From positions 186,001-250,000 of the forward strand of contig NZ_JAFCJZ010000010.1 of assembly GCF_018130765.1 (NCBI RefSeq): 64,000 nt of DNA, written 5' to 3'. The notes under the pieces were generated by a model. The model made no database searches. It worked only from the letters and a program-made list of their open reading frames with translations, and was not told the DNA's origin. The position numbers and the translations under genes were made by a program. The first letter of the stretch is position 1. Every line of letters starts with the position of its first letter. This stretch comes from Bradyrhizobium iriomotense (GTDB lineage: Bacteria > Pseudomonadota > Alphaproteobacteria > Rhizobiales > Xanthobacteraceae). Positions 18,203 to 27,819 of this stretch are shown here, piece by piece.

Positions 18203-19069
18203 ATGAGCGTGACTGACGAGCCGCAAGATCAAACCGCCCAGGAACAAGCAGCTGAAGTGCCGCAAGGCCACCCGCGCATCCTCGCGTTGGCGAATCAGAA
18301 GGGTGGCGTGGGAAAAACAACCACAGCGATCAACCTCGGCACGGCGCTCGCTGCGATCGGCGAGCGCGTCCTGATCGTCGATCTCGATCCGCAGGGCAAC
18401 GCCTCGACCGGCCTCGGCATCGATCGCCGCAACCGCTCCTGCTCGACCTATGACGTGCTGGTCGGTGAAGCGGCCTTGCGCGAGGCGGTGGTCTCGACCG
18501 CGGTGCCGCGCCTGCACATCGCGCCCTCGACCATGGATCTCTCCGGCCTCGAGCTCGAGCTCGGCACCACGCCCGGTCGCGCCTTCAAGTTGCGCGACGC
18601 GATCGGCGCACTCAACAACAACGTCTCGCCGGATGCCGACTACACCTATGTGCTGATCGACTGCCCGCCCTCGCTCAACCTGCTCACGGTGAACGCGATG
18701 GCCGCCTCCGATGCGATCCTTGTGCCGCTGCAATGCGAGTTCTTCGCGCTCGAAGGACTGTCGCAATTGCTGCAGACGGTGGAGCAGGTGCGCTCGACGC
18801 TCAATCCGAACCTGTCGATCCACGGCATCGTGCTGACCATGTTCGACTCGCGCAACAACCTGTCGAACCAGGTCGTCGCCGACGTCCGTCAGTTCATGGG
18901 CGAGAAGGTCTACAAGACCATGATCCCGCGCAACGTGCGCATCTCGGAAGCGCCGTCCTACGGCAAGCCGGTGCTGGTCTACGATCTCAAATGCGTCGGC
19001 AGCGAAGCTTATCTGCGGCTCGCCACCGAAGTGATCCAGCGCGAGCGCGAGCTGCGCACGACGCATTGA
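18203..19069 (+). CDS. parA: ParA/Soj, chromosome partitioning ATPase
   Basis: 288 residues. Deviant Walker ATPase that moves ParB-parS complexes to segregate origins. The N-terminal 28 residues are a variable acidic tail; then LALANQKGGVGKTTTAINLG (Walker A with the signature lysine), LIVDLDPQGNASTGLG (A'), and YVLIDCPPSLNLLTVNAM (Walker B). The ATG at 18203 has GGGGGAGTGGGG upstream. Same strand as rsmG with a 27-base gap. Confidence 0.97.
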   Translation: MSVTDEPQDQTAQEQAAEVPQGHPRILALANQKGGVGKTTTAINLGTALAAIGERVLIVDLDPQGNASTGLGIDRRNRSCSTYDVLVGEAALREAVVSTAVPRLHIAPSTMDLSGLELELGTTPGRAFKLRDAIGALNNNVSPDADYTYVLIDCPPSLNLLTVNAMAASDAILVPLQCEFFALEGLSQLLQTVEQVRSTLNPNLSIHGIVLTMFDSRNNLSNQVVADVRQFMGEKVYKTMIPRNVRISEAPSYGKPVLVYDLKCVGSEAYLRLATEVIQRERELRTTH

Positions 19070-19082
19070 CGCGACGTTGTCC

Positions 19083-19162
19083 GTAGGATGGGTAGAGCGC
19101 AGCGAAACCCATCATCACGCGCACGAACAGCGATGGGTTTCGCTTCGCTCTACCCATCCTAC
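19083..19162. repeat. Intergenic palindromic repeat, family B-like (copy 2)
   Basis: GTAGGATGGGTAGAGCGCAG and GCTTCGCTCTACCCATCCTA are near-perfect inverted arms. It lies between parA and parB; an open frame running through it into parB is not taken as coding. Confidence 0.8.
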
Positions 19163-19217
19163 GAGTTTCGATAATTCAGTTCTGGAGTGCTGCACCGTGA
19201 ATCCAAGGGAGCTGGCG

Positions 19218-20105
19218 ATGGCCGACGAAGCGCGTTCGCGACTGGGCCGGGGCCTTGCAAGTCTGATCGGTGACGTCGGCGGCGAGGCCCAGCACGTCGA
19301 TCGTCCGCGCGCGCAGCGCAAGGTGCCGATCGAATTCATCAAGGCCAATCCGCGCAATCCGCGCCGTACGTTTTCTGACACCGAGCTCAAGGAGCTCTCC
19401 GACTCCATCAAGCAGCACGGCGTGATCCAGCCGATCGTGGTGCGTCCGGTGAAGGGCGCGCAGGATCGCTACGAGATCATCGCCGGCGAACGCCGCTGGC
19501 GCGCCTCGCAGATGGCCGGCCTGCACGAAGTGCCGATCGTCCCGGTCGACATCAGCGACAGCGACGCGCTGGAGTTCGCGATCGTCGAGAACGTGCAGCG
19601 CGAGGACCTCAACCCGATGGAAGAGGCGCAGGGCTATCACGCGCTCGCCAACGAGTTCAAACGCAGCCAGGACGACATCGCAAGGGTCGTCGGCAAGAGC
19701 CGCAGCCACGTCGCCAACATGATGCGGCTGACCAAGCTGCCGGCCGAGGTGCAGGCCTTCATCGCCACCGGCGAGCTGACGGCGGGTCACGCCCGCGCGC
19801 TGATCGGTGTGCCCGATCCGCTCGCCGCCGCCAAGCGCATCGTCGAGGAAGGCCTCAACGTCCGCCAGGCCGAGGCGCTCGCGCATGAAGAGGGCGTGCC
19901 GGAGCGCAAGCCGCAGAAGGCGCGCAGCAGCGGTGGCAAGGAAAAGGACCCAGACACGATCGATCTGGAGAAGCGCGTCAGCGACGCGCTCGGCCTCAAG
20001 GTCACCGTCAATCACCGCGACCCCGGCGGCTCCGTGCAGATCAACTACCGCAACCTCGATCAGCTCGACGAGGTGATGAAGCGGCTGGCCAAGGGCGCGC
20101 TGTAA
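19218..20105 (+). CDS. parB: ParB, chromosome partitioning protein
   Basis: 295 residues. CTP-dependent clamp that loads at parS and spreads. N-terminal ARSRLGRGLASLIGDV (ParA interaction), ParB/Srx domain with IKANPRNPRRTF and the CTP-binding VIAGERRWRAS-like segment (seen as IIAGERRWRASQMAGL), helix-turn-helix around RVVGKSRSHVANMMRLTKLP, and the C-terminal dimerisation domain ending VMKRLAKGAL. ATG 19218 is preceded by AAGGGAG at good spacing; GTG 19197 and an upstream frame through the repeat are less likely. Confidence 0.96.
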   Translation: MADEARSRLGRGLASLIGDVGGEAQHVDRPRAQRKVPIEFIKANPRNPRRTFSDTELKELSDSIKQHGVIQPIVVRPVKGAQDRYEIIAGERRWRASQMAGLHEVPIVPVDISDSDALEFAIVENVQREDLNPMEEAQGYHALANEFKRSQDDIARVVGKSRSHVANMMRLTKLPAEVQAFIATGELTAGHARALIGVPDPLAAAKRIVEEGLNVRQAEALAHEEGVPERKPQKARSSGGKEKDPDTIDLEKRVSDALGLKVTVNHRDPGGSVQINYRNLDQLDEVMKRLAKGAL

Positions 20106-20114
20106 CTCTCCCGG

Positions 20115-20241
20115 TGTCGTCCTGGCGAAAGCCAGGACCCATACCGCGTGATCTCTCAATCGCGGAAGGTAGCAGTACCGAACCGCGAGTCTTCGCCAAA
20201 CCTCTCCCTGGGGTAATGGGTCCTGGCTTTCGCCAGGACGA
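20115..20241. repeat. Intergenic palindromic repeat, family A (copy 2)
   Basis: Starts TGTCGTCCTGGCGAAAGCCA and ends TCCTGGCTTTCGCCAGGACG, a long perfect inverted repeat with CTTCGCCAAACCTCTCCCTG in the middle that also occurs in copy 28514-28667. Confidence 0.88.
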
Positions 20242-20277
20242 AATTGGGGAGATATTGGCGCGCAACTACATCAACAT

Positions 20278-20357
20278 CGTCATTGCGAGCGTAGCGAAGC
20301 AATCCAGAATCTTTCTGCGGAGGGACTCTGGATTGCTTCGCTGCGCTCGCAATGACG
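20278..20357. repeat. Intergenic palindromic repeat, family C (copy 2)
   Basis: CGTCATTGCGAGCGTAGCGA ... TTCGCTGCGCTCGCAATGAC; a nearly perfect inverted repeat with GAAGCAATCCAGA / TCTGGATTGCTTC. Together with the family A copy it fills the convergent parB/holA gap. Confidence 0.88.
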
Positions 20358-20400
20358 AGTGGAGAGAGTTACGCCCACAATGACGCGGAGAGAGCCGCAC

Positions 20401-21429
20401 CTATCCCCGCCGCTTCGCATTCGCGGCAATCGCCATCAGTGTGCGCTGGGCGATGGCGGCGGCGAGCGTCGATTGCTTGCGGGTGTCGAGCGCGGCGGTC
20501 GCCAGCTGCTCGATGATGGCGGCGAGCCGCGCCACGCTGAAATTGCGCAGTGCAGTTTCGACCATCGGCTTTCGTGAAAAATGCAGGCGCGGAAAGCCGC
20601 CGTCGAGCACGGCGGAGGCAGGCTGGCCGTCGGCGATCGCAAGCGCGGATTTGTGCAGCCATGCGGCCTGGCGCTGTGCGGCCGAGATGATCACGCCGGG
20701 ATAGGTGCCCGCGATCATGGCTTTTGCAAATTCGGTCTCGACAATGTCGGGCCGGCCGGCGAAGGCGCCGTCGACGATCGGATCGAGCTTCAGCTCCGAG
20801 GCATCGGCGACCACGGCCATCACATCATCCAGCGTGATCTCGCCTTTGCCATGTGCGTACAGCGTGAGCTTGCGCAGCTCGTTGCGCGAGGCCTGGCGGT
20901 CGCCGCCGAGGAACGACATCAGCGCGGCGCGGGCATCCTGTGCGATGCGCAGGTTCGCGATGCGGAGCTCGTCCTCCATCAGCTTGGCGAGGTCGCGCTC
21001 GGTGTCGGGATAGCAGCCGATCGCCACCGCCGTCTTGGCCTTCTCGCAGGCCTTGCGCAGCGGCGATTCCGGGCGCAACTCGCCGGCCTCGATCACGATG
21101 CGGCAATCCTTCACGCTCATCTCGGCCAGCGTATCGACGCCGCTGGCAAAGCTGCGCGAGCCCGCGCGAATGCGGATGGCGCGGCGGCCGCCGAACAGCG
21201 GCACCGTCATGGCTTCATCGACCAGGCGCGACGGTTCGGCGGAGAGCTCGTCACCGTCGAGCCTCACCATTGCAAACGGATCATTGGGGTCGTCGACGGC
21301 AGATGCGATCAGTGCATCGGCGCGTTCGCGCACAAGGCCGGCGTCGGGACCGTAGAGCAGGATGATCGGACGGCCCGCATCGGGGCGGGCGAGGAAGGCG
21401 TCGATCTCTTTTCCGCGCAGCGCGACCAT
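20401..21429 (-). CDS. holA: HolA, DNA polymerase III delta subunit
   Basis: 342 residues; clamp-loader subunit that opens the beta clamp. Features: VALRGKEIDAFLARPD at the start, ILLYGPDAGLVRERADALI (fold of the AAA+ module without a functional ATP site, as normal for delta), a conserved RNELRKLTLYAHG segment and the C-terminal collar domain. It is convergent with parB and upstream of lptE's 3' side, part of the leuS-lptE-holA unit common in alphaproteobacteria. Confidence 0.93.
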   Translation of the reverse strand: MVALRGKEIDAFLARPDAGRPIILLYGPDAGLVRERADALIASAVDDPNDPFAMVRLDGDELSAEPSRLVDEAMTVPLFGGRRAIRIRAGSRSFASGVDTLAEMSVKDCRIVIEAGELRPESPLRKACEKAKTAVAIGCYPDTERDLAKLMEDELRIANLRIAQDARAALMSFLGGDRQASRNELRKLTLYAHGKGEITLDDVMAVVADASELKLDPIVDGAFAGRPDIVETEFAKAMIAGTYPGVIISAAQRQAAWLHKSALAIADGQPASAVLDGGFPRLHFSRKPMVETALRNFSVARLAAIIEQLATAALDTRKQSTLAAAIAQRTLMAIAANAKRRG

Positions 21430-21441
21430 GTTGCCTGATAC

Positions 21442-21538
21442 CCGTCATTCCGGGGCGCCTCGTCAGAGGCGAACACGGAATCCGGCGGTTGGGGATCGAG
21501 ATTCCGGGTTCATGCTTCGCATGCCCCGGAATGACGGA
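21442..21538. repeat. Intergenic palindromic repeat, family D (copy 1)
   Basis: CCGTCATTCCGGGGCGCCTC ... GCATGCCCCGGAATGACGG inverted arms. Copies at 31441-31549 and 51721-51816. Lies between lptE and holA, within their presumed operon. Confidence 0.88.
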
Positions 21539-21544
21539 ATTGCA

Positions 21545-22096
21545 TCAGGTGCCCGCGGTGAAGAACGCGGCGAGCCTTGTATTGATGTTCTCGGCGATCT
21601 CGTTGGCGGCACGATCCTCGGCATCGCGAACGGCACGATTGCGCGAGAAGCGCTGGTAGGAGCCGGGCATGTCGTAGGACACGCGCGAGAACGTGGTGCC
21701 GGTCATGACCGACTTGCCGCTGACGACCTCAATCAGGTTGTACTGGCAGTCGATGCCGTAATTCTCGGTGTTCGGCAGACCCGTGTTGGGATCGACGATC
21801 AGGGATGAGCGGCTTGAGGTGAAGCGGATGTCCAGGCGGTGGGTCGGCGGCATACCCGTCGCCGAGCCGTAAAGCTTGAAGGCCAGGGCATTGCGGACCT
21901 CGACGCCGACACGGGCCTCGCGGGAGGCGTTGGGCTTGTTGATGGGCGGCAGCTCGACCCCCATCAGCTTCTCGCGCAAGCCGGGGGTACCGTCGCCGCG
22001 GTCGGCATACATCGGCTGGAAGCAGCCAGCCGTCAGCGCCGCCAGCGCGGCGACTGCCAGCAGGCGGGCTGCGATGCGGATCCTAGCCGACAACAT
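21545..22096 (-). CDS. lptE: LptE, LPS-assembly outer-membrane lipoprotein
   Basis: 183 residues. Plug of the LptD translocon for lipopolysaccharide. An N-terminal signal with lipobox LTAGC (cysteine at about residue 25) follows RIRIAARLLAVAALAAL. The rest has the LptE pattern with EVRNALAFKLYG and a conserved YDMPGSYQRFSRNRAVRDAE. Overlaps the end of leuS by 14 bases, which indicates co-transcription with leuS and holA. Confidence 0.9.
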   Translation of the reverse strand: MLSARIRIAARLLAVAALAALTAGCFQPMYADRGDGTPGLREKLMGVELPPINKPNASREARVGVEVRNALAFKLYGSATGMPPTHRLDIRFTSSRSSLIVDPNTGLPNTENYGIDCQYNLIEVVSGKSVMTGTTFSRVSYDMPGSYQRFSRNRAVRDAEDRAANEIAENINTRLAAFFTAGT

Positions 22097-24707
22097 TCAC
22101 GATCCTCTTGGGAACGATAATCACCTTGCGGACGGGCTTGCCGTCCAGGGCCAGCTTTACCGCATCGAGGGCCAAAACGGCAGCCTCGATTTCCGGATTC
22201 TGGGCCGCTGTTGCAACTGTGACCTCACCCCGCTTCTTGCCGTTGACCTGGACCACCAAGGTCACGCTGTCTTCAACCAGCAAATCGCGTTCGATTTGGG
22301 GCCAATTGGCCTCCGAAACCAGCCCGGAGTGGCCCAGCACCTGCCAGCACTCCTCGGCCAAATGCGGCATCATCGGGGAGAACAGCTGGACCAGGATCTG
22401 GCTGGCCTCCCGGATCGCCCAAGCCAAGTCGGGGGCCGGCTGGCCGGGGCGCTGGAGCACTTCCGAGAACGCATTCGTGAATTCGCGGATATGGGCGAGG
22501 CAGACGTTGAAGTGCAGCCGCTCGACGCCGGCGGTCACCTTGTCCAGCGCGCCGTGGGCGGCCTTGCGCAAGAGGAGCGCATCCTCGCTGAACGAAGCCG
22601 GTCGCGCCGCGGGCGCAGCCTTGCCGAGTTCCACAGCGTCGTTCACTAGCCGCCACAGCCGCTGCACGAAGCGCGAGGCGCCCTGAACGCGCTCGTCGCT
22701 CCAGATCACGTCGCGGTCGGGCGGGGAGTCCGACAGCATGAACCAGCGGGCGACGTCGGCGCCGTAGGTCGCGATGATGTCGTCGGGGTCGACCGTGTTC
22801 TTCTTCGACTTCGACATCTTCTCGATCGGACCGATCGCGACGTCCTCGCCGGTGCTGAGCAGCGTCGCGCGCCGCCCGTTGCCACCGACCTCGATCTTCA
22901 CCTCGGCCGGTTGCACCCAGGTGCCGTCGGCCTTCTGGTAGGTCTCGTGCACTACCATGCCCTGCGTGAACATGCCGGCGAAAGGCTCGTCCAGCGCGAT
23001 ATGCCCGGTGGCCTTCATGGCGCGGGTGAAGAAGCGGCTGTAGAGCAGATGCAGGATCGCGTGCTCGACGCCGCCGATATACTGGTCGACCGGCAGCATG
23101 CGGTTGGCGACGGCGGGCGTCGTCGGCGCGGTCTCGTTCCAGGGGTCAGTGAAGCGCGCAAAATACCAGGACGAATCCACGAAGGTGTCCATGGTGTCGG
23201 TTTCGCGCTGGGCCTTGCCACCGCATTTGGGGCAGGTGACGTGCTTCCAGGTCGGGTGATGGTCGAGCGCGTTGCCCGGCTTGTCGAAGCTCACATCCTC
23301 CGGCAGCACCACCGGCAGGTCGGCATCCGGCACCGGCACCACATCGCACTTCGGGCAATGAATGACCGGGATCGGGCAGCCCCAATAACGCTGGCGCGAA
23401 ATGCCCCAGTCGCGCAGACGGAAATTGACCTGCCGCTCGCCGACCGGCGCGTTGCCGCGCAGCTCGGCCTCCAGACGCTTTGCGACCTCGTCCTTGGCCT
23501 GCTCGATGGTCATGCCGTCGAGGAAGCGCGAATTGATCATGCGGCCGTCACCGTCATAGGCGGTGTCGGTGATGACGAACGATTTCGGATCCTGGCCCTC
23601 GGGACAGACGACCGGCGTATTGCCGAGGGCGTACTTGTTGACGAAGTCGAGGTCGCGCTGGTCGTGCGCGGGGCAGCCGAAGATCGCGCCGGTGCCGTAT
23701 TCCATCAGCACGAAATTGGCGACATAGACCGGCAGCTTCCAGCTCGGGTCGAACGGATGCACCGCGCGGATGCCGGTGTCGAAACCCTGCTTCTCCGCGG
23801 TGTCGATGATCTCCTGGGCGGTGCCGATCTTCTTGATGTCGGCGATGAACTGGGCAAGCTTCGGGTTCTTGGCGGCAGCGGCCTGCGCCAGCGGATGATC
23901 CGCCGAGATCGCCATGAATTTTGCGCCGAACAGCGTGTCCGGGCGCGTCGTGAAAATCTTCAGCTCGCTTTCGCCGGCGGGCGTCGTCGCCGCATCCAGC
24001 GCGAAGCGGATCAACAGGCCCTCGGAGCGGCCGATCCAGTTGCGCTGCATCAGCCTGACCTTGTCGGGCCAGCGGTCGAGCCCGTCCAGCGCCGACAGCA
24101 GCTCCTGCGAGTACTTCGTGATCTTGAAGACCCACTGGCTCATCTCGCGCTGTTCGACAATCGCACCCGAGCGCCAGCCGCGGCCGTCGATCACCTGCTC
24201 GTTGGCGAGCACGGTCATGTCGACCGGATCCCAGTTGAGCTTGCGCTTCTCGCGCTCGGCGAGGCCGGCGGCGAGCATGTCCAGAAACATCTTCTGCTGA
24301 TGCTTGTAGTAGCTGGGGTCGCAGGTCGCGAATTCGCGGGACCAGTCCAGCGACAGCCCGATCGAGCGGAGCTGTTTCTTCATCGCGGCGATGTTGTCGT
24401 AGGTCCAGGCCTTGGGCGCGACCTTGCGCTCGATGGCGGCGTTCTCGGCCGGCAGGCCGAACGCGTCCCAGCCCATCGGATGCAGAACATTGAACCCCTT
24501 GGCGCGCATGAAGCGGGCCAGCACGTCGCCGAGCGTGTAATTCCGGACATGGCCGATATGGATGCGCCCGGACGGGTAGGGGAACATCTCGAGCACATAG
24601 TATTTCGGCCGCGGATCGTCGTTCTTGGAGACGAAGATCGCCTGCTGGTCCCAGGCAGCTTGCCAGCGCGGTTCGGAATCGCGGGCGTTGTAGCGTTCGG
24701 AGGTCAT
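22083..24707 (-). CDS. leuS: LeuS, leucyl-tRNA synthetase
   Basis: 874 residues, class I synthetase. HIGH region FPYPSGRIHIGHVRNYTLGD, zinc/CP1 editing domain in the middle, catalytic KMSKS as KMSKSKKNTVDP (about 633-644), anticodon-binding helices and C-terminal domain (VKLALDGKPVRKVIIVPKRI). Complete. The opposite strand has long frames that are shadows of this gene. Confidence 0.97.
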   Translation of the reverse strand: MTSERYNARDSEPRWQAAWDQQAIFVSKNDDPRPKYYVLEMFPYPSGRIHIGHVRNYTLGDVLARFMRAKGFNVLHPMGWDAFGLPAENAAIERKVAPKAWTYDNIAAMKKQLRSIGLSLDWSREFATCDPSYYKHQQKMFLDMLAAGLAEREKRKLNWDPVDMTVLANEQVIDGRGWRSGAIVEQREMSQWVFKITKYSQELLSALDGLDRWPDKVRLMQRNWIGRSEGLLIRFALDAATTPAGESELKIFTTRPDTLFGAKFMAISADHPLAQAAAAKNPKLAQFIADIKKIGTAQEIIDTAEKQGFDTGIRAVHPFDPSWKLPVYVANFVLMEYGTGAIFGCPAHDQRDLDFVNKYALGNTPVVCPEGQDPKSFVITDTAYDGDGRMINSRFLDGMTIEQAKDEVAKRLEAELRGNAPVGERQVNFRLRDWGISRQRYWGCPIPVIHCPKCDVVPVPDADLPVVLPEDVSFDKPGNALDHHPTWKHVTCPKCGGKAQRETDTMDTFVDSSWYFARFTDPWNETAPTTPAVANRMLPVDQYIGGVEHAILHLLYSRFFTRAMKATGHIALDEPFAGMFTQGMVVHETYQKADGTWVQPAEVKIEVGGNGRRATLLSTGEDVAIGPIEKMSKSKKNTVDPDDIIATYGADVARWFMLSDSPPDRDVIWSDERVQGASRFVQRLWRLVNDAVELGKAAPAARPASFSEDALLLRKAAHGALDKVTAGVERLHFNVCLAHIREFTNAFSEVLQRPGQPAPDLAWAIREASQILVQLFSPMMPHLAEECWQVLGHSGLVSEANWPQIERDLLVEDSVTLVVQVNGKKRGEVTVATAAQNPEIEAAVLALDAVKLALDGKPVRKVIIVPKRIVNVVG

Positions 24708-24902
24708 GGAATCGTTGGTTTTTCTTGGGTTCGGCCGTCTAAAGACGGCGGACTAGGCCATAGAAGCCCTCGGGGGGTCAATGGGTTGCCGCATCCCGGG
24801 AACCTCCACCCCTGCTCCGCATAACTACCGAGGGCGCTGTTGGGGTGTGATTAAGGGGTCGATGCGAGGTTGCGGCTGGCCAGGGACCCCAAAATACTTG
24901 CG

Positions 24903-25949
24903 ATGGACGCCAGCTTCGACGATCCCGACTACGATTACGCCGCGTCCATCGCCGGGCGGGCGATGCGGAGCATGGCCGAGCAGCGGATTGCGCCGACGCC
25001 GGTCAATTTCGCCGTCTGGTACCAGTATTTTGCAGGCAGCCACGACGATTTGCGCAACGCCGTCGATCTCCTGATCGACCACAATCGTCCGTTCGACGCC
25101 CGGACCAATCAGAACCTGTTCGAGACCTATGTCGCGCCACAGGTGAGTGCCGTCGTCGCCGACACCTCCGAGCGGCTGCAGACCCTGATGGGTGCGGCTA
25201 AGGAGTTTCTGGCAACCGCGATCGCCGATAACCATTCGCAGATGCAGGCGATCAGCGAGGTCGCCGACCAGGGCAAGTCCGGCGTCGACCCGAAGGCGCT
25301 GGTCGCCCAGCTCATGAACGAGCTAGCCCGCGCGGCCACAAGGGCGACGCGTCTGGAGGCGGGCTTTGCCGAAAAGGCCCGCGAGCTCGACGTGATCCGC
25401 GACTCGCTGTCCAAGTCAGAGGAGCGCGCGCGGACCGACACGCTGACGGGCCTCGCCAACCGGCGGGCGCTGGACGAATTCCTGCGCAAGGCGCAAGTCA
25501 CGGCGGATTGGGGCGAGCCGCTCAGCGTGCTGTTGCTCGACATCGACCACTTCAAGACCATCAACGATAGCTTCGGCCATGGCGTCGGCGACCAGGTGCT
25601 GCGCCTGATGGCGAAGGTGTTGCGCGAAAAAGTTCGCGCGCAGGATCTGCCGGCGCGCTATGGCGGCGAGGAGCTGATCGCCGTGCTGCCGGGCGCCGAT
25701 CTTGCGACCTGTGCCGAGATCGCCGAGCACATCAGGCGCGCGATCGCCGAATGCACCATCACTCGCCGCTCGACCGGCGAGACCTTGCCCCCGATCAGCG
25801 TCTCGATCGGCGTGGCGCAGTATCGTTCCAGTGAAGCCATCGTCGATTTCATCGAGCGCTGCGACCGCGCGCTCTACCTCGCCAAGGGCGGCGGCCGCAA
25901 TCGCGTGGTGACCGAGATCGAGCTCGACCGCGTCGGCGCTGCAGGTTAG
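24903..25949 (+). CDS. Diguanylate cyclase (GGDEF) with unknown N-terminal domain
   Basis: 348 residues from ATG 24903; a TTG at 24870 would add 11. Makes c-di-GMP from two GTP. The N-terminal 160 residues are helical, without transmembrane segments (VNFAVWYQYFAGSHDDLRNA), so a cytosolic signal input is likely. GGDEF domain begins at RTDTLTGLANRRALDEF; the active-site loop is RYGGEELIAVLPG. An I-site RxxD (RAQD) lies five residues before the loop, so product inhibition is expected. Divergent from leuS. Confidence 0.9.
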   Translation: MDASFDDPDYDYAASIAGRAMRSMAEQRIAPTPVNFAVWYQYFAGSHDDLRNAVDLLIDHNRPFDARTNQNLFETYVAPQVSAVVADTSERLQTLMGAAKEFLATAIADNHSQMQAISEVADQGKSGVDPKALVAQLMNELARAATRATRLEAGFAEKARELDVIRDSLSKSEERARTDTLTGLANRRALDEFLRKAQVTADWGEPLSVLLLDIDHFKTINDSFGHGVGDQVLRLMAKVLREKVRAQDLPARYGGEELIAVLPGADLATCAEIAEHIRRAIAECTITRRSTGETLPPISVSIGVAQYRSSEAIVDFIERCDRALYLAKGGGRNRVVTEIELDRVGAAG

Positions 25950-26008
25950 CGTTTTCGAGCGAAGTGGGCACCGGTTCGCGTAAAGAAAACGCGTCAAAAC
26001 AAGAATCT
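25949..26008. repeat. Rhizobial intergenic repeat, family E
   Basis: GCGTTTTCGAGCGAAGTGGG ... GAAAACGCGTCAAAACAAGA, which pairs GCGTTTTC with GAAAACGC. The same element type is common between genes in rhizobia. Separates two convergent diguanylate cyclase genes. Confidence 0.75.
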
Positions 26009-27710
26009 AAGCGCTCGCCGCCATCATCATGGCAGTCGCGCCGGTCTCGATCGCCTGCACGCCGTGCTCGACGACGTTGTTGCGGCCGCGATGTTTTGCG
26101 GCGTAGAGCGCTGCGTCGGCGGCTTCGATGAGGTCGCCGGGACGCAAGGCCTCGTTGGGCTTCGTCGCGGCAACGCCGATCGAGACGGTGACGATCATGT
26201 GGGCGGAGGTGATGTGCGGCAGGCACAGCTTCAGCACCGCCGCGCGCACCAGCTCGCCGATCTCGACGGCGCGCATCACATCGGTGTTCGGCAGCAGCAG
26301 GCAGAACTCCTCGCCGCCATAGCGCGCGGCAAAGCCCATCGTGTCGGCGGCAATGCCCGAGAGCGACTCGCCGAGCCGCGTCAGGCAGGAATCGCCTTCG
26401 AGATGGCCGTAGGTGTCGTTGAACAGCTTGAAATGGTCGACGTCGATCATCAGCAGCGCGAGATCGCTGCCATATTGCTGCGCGCGCATCCATTCGAAGT
26501 CGAGCCGGCTCTGGAAGCCGCGGCGGTTGGCGAGGCCCGACAGCATGTCGATCGAGGCCATCACGGTCAGGCGGTCGTTGCTCGCGATCAGCTCGCGCTC
26601 GCGCTGGCTGAGTTGCGCGGCCATCGCGTTGAAGGCGCGTGCCAGCGGCACGAACTCGGCCGGCAGGCGATTGCGCGCGGCGCGCGCGGAGAGATCACCC
26701 TCACCGAGGCGCTTGGCCATGTCGGCAAGCATCTCGATCGGCTTGATCACCAGTTTCTCGGCGGCGATCAGCGCACCGAGCAGGACGAACACGACGACGA
26801 AAGCGAGCTGGAGATAGGCGGTGCGGATGTCGCGGCTCACCGCCGCGGACACCTTGTCCTCGTCGATGCTGGCGATCAGGCGGGCATTGGTGCCGGCGAT
26901 GCGGATGTAGCTGACCGCGCGGCGGGAGCCGTCGGCGGCGAGGAAAGAGAGCGAGCCTTCGTCCTGGTTCGAACGAAGCGCCCTGTCGGCGATCGCGGAC
27001 ATCAGCGGCATGTTGTCGAGCGGACGGCCGATCGCGGTGTGCTGGTCGGCCGGCGCAGCCAGCACCGTGCCGGCGCTGTCGACCAGCACGGCCGTGATGC
27101 CGGCGCGGCCGCCGAGATTGTTCATGACCTTCGACATCCAGTCGAGGTTGACGGTGGCGAGCACGACGGCATCGGCGACGCCGCTGAACGCGGACACCGG
27201 ATAGACGGCCATGACGGTCGGCGACGGCACCGGCCGCGACAGGATGAAATCGCTCAGCACGAAACGGCCGGTTTCTTGCGCCTGCTGGAAATAGGGCCGG
27301 TCACTGAGATCGAGGCCGACATACATGTTGTTGGTGGCGCACTGGATGCGTCCGTCCTGGCCCGCGATCAGCAGCGTGCGGATCCAGGGAAGGTTCGAGG
27401 GCAGGCTCGCGCGCAGCACGTCGCAGCTCTTGCTGATGCCGCCGGCGGAGGCGCGGATGAAGGCTTCCGATTTCAGGATGGTCTCGACCGACGAGATCAC
27501 CTCGCGCTGTGCATCGGCGCTGTGCCGTGCGACGGTGGTGAACTCGGCCGCGGCCTGCGCGATCTGCCGCGTGCGCGCATCCTCGAGCGAACGAATGCGC
27601 TCGAGCATCAAGGGCGCAACCAGAATGACGGCGAGCAACGCAAGGCGCGCCCGGATTCCGAGAACCCGCTTGAGTTTCGCTCGTTTGCGGTTGAAACTGA
27701 CGTTTGCCAT
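26007..27710 (-). CDS. Membrane diguanylate cyclase with Cache-type sensor and HAMP
   Basis: 567 residues. N-terminal transmembrane helix (ARLALLAVILVAPLML), extracytoplasmic sensor of about 250 residues resembling a Cache domain (CATNNMYVGLDLSDRPYFQQ), second helix (LQLAFVVVFVLLGALIAAEK), HAMP (VIKPIEMLADMAKRLGEGDL) and a GGDEF domain with ARYGGEEFCLLLPN. The position five residues before the loop has DTMG instead of RxxD, so no I-site. Convergent with the preceding cyclase. Confidence 0.9.
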   Translation of the reverse strand: MANVSFNRKRAKLKRVLGIRARLALLAVILVAPLMLERIRSLEDARTRQIAQAAAEFTTVARHSADAQREVISSVETILKSEAFIRASAGGISKSCDVLRASLPSNLPWIRTLLIAGQDGRIQCATNNMYVGLDLSDRPYFQQAQETGRFVLSDFILSRPVPSPTVMAVYPVSAFSGVADAVVLATVNLDWMSKVMNNLGGRAGITAVLVDSAGTVLAAPADQHTAIGRPLDNMPLMSAIADRALRSNQDEGSLSFLAADGSRRAVSYIRIAGTNARLIASIDEDKVSAAVSRDIRTAYLQLAFVVVFVLLGALIAAEKLVIKPIEMLADMAKRLGEGDLSARAARNRLPAEFVPLARAFNAMAAQLSQRERELIASNDRLTVMASIDMLSGLANRRGFQSRLDFEWMRAQQYGSDLALLMIDVDHFKLFNDTYGHLEGDSCLTRLGESLSGIAADTMGFAARYGGEEFCLLLPNTDVMRAVEIGELVRAAVLKLCLPHITSAHMIVTVSIGVAATKPNEALRPGDLIEAADAALYAAKHRGRNNVVEHGVQAIETGATAMMMAASA

Positions 27711-27819
27711 CTTCGCTGCCCACCCCGCGGGCTAAGGTAAAGCGAAGGGTTCAAAAACTCTTTCTTGAACTCGGTAAAATTGGACTTACCTCCCGTACGA
27801 TCACGGCCAATCCAACGTC

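Noticed and set aside
22911..24824. Long open frame (over 600 codons) on the plus strand opposite leuS
   Set aside because: A GC-rich shadow frame: its residues are Arg/Asp/His/Val-rich with no domain, and leuS on the minus strand accounts fully for the sequence.
26064..27740. Plus-strand frame opposite the HAMP-GGDEF gene
   Set aside because: Same type of antisense shadow with no recognisable fold.
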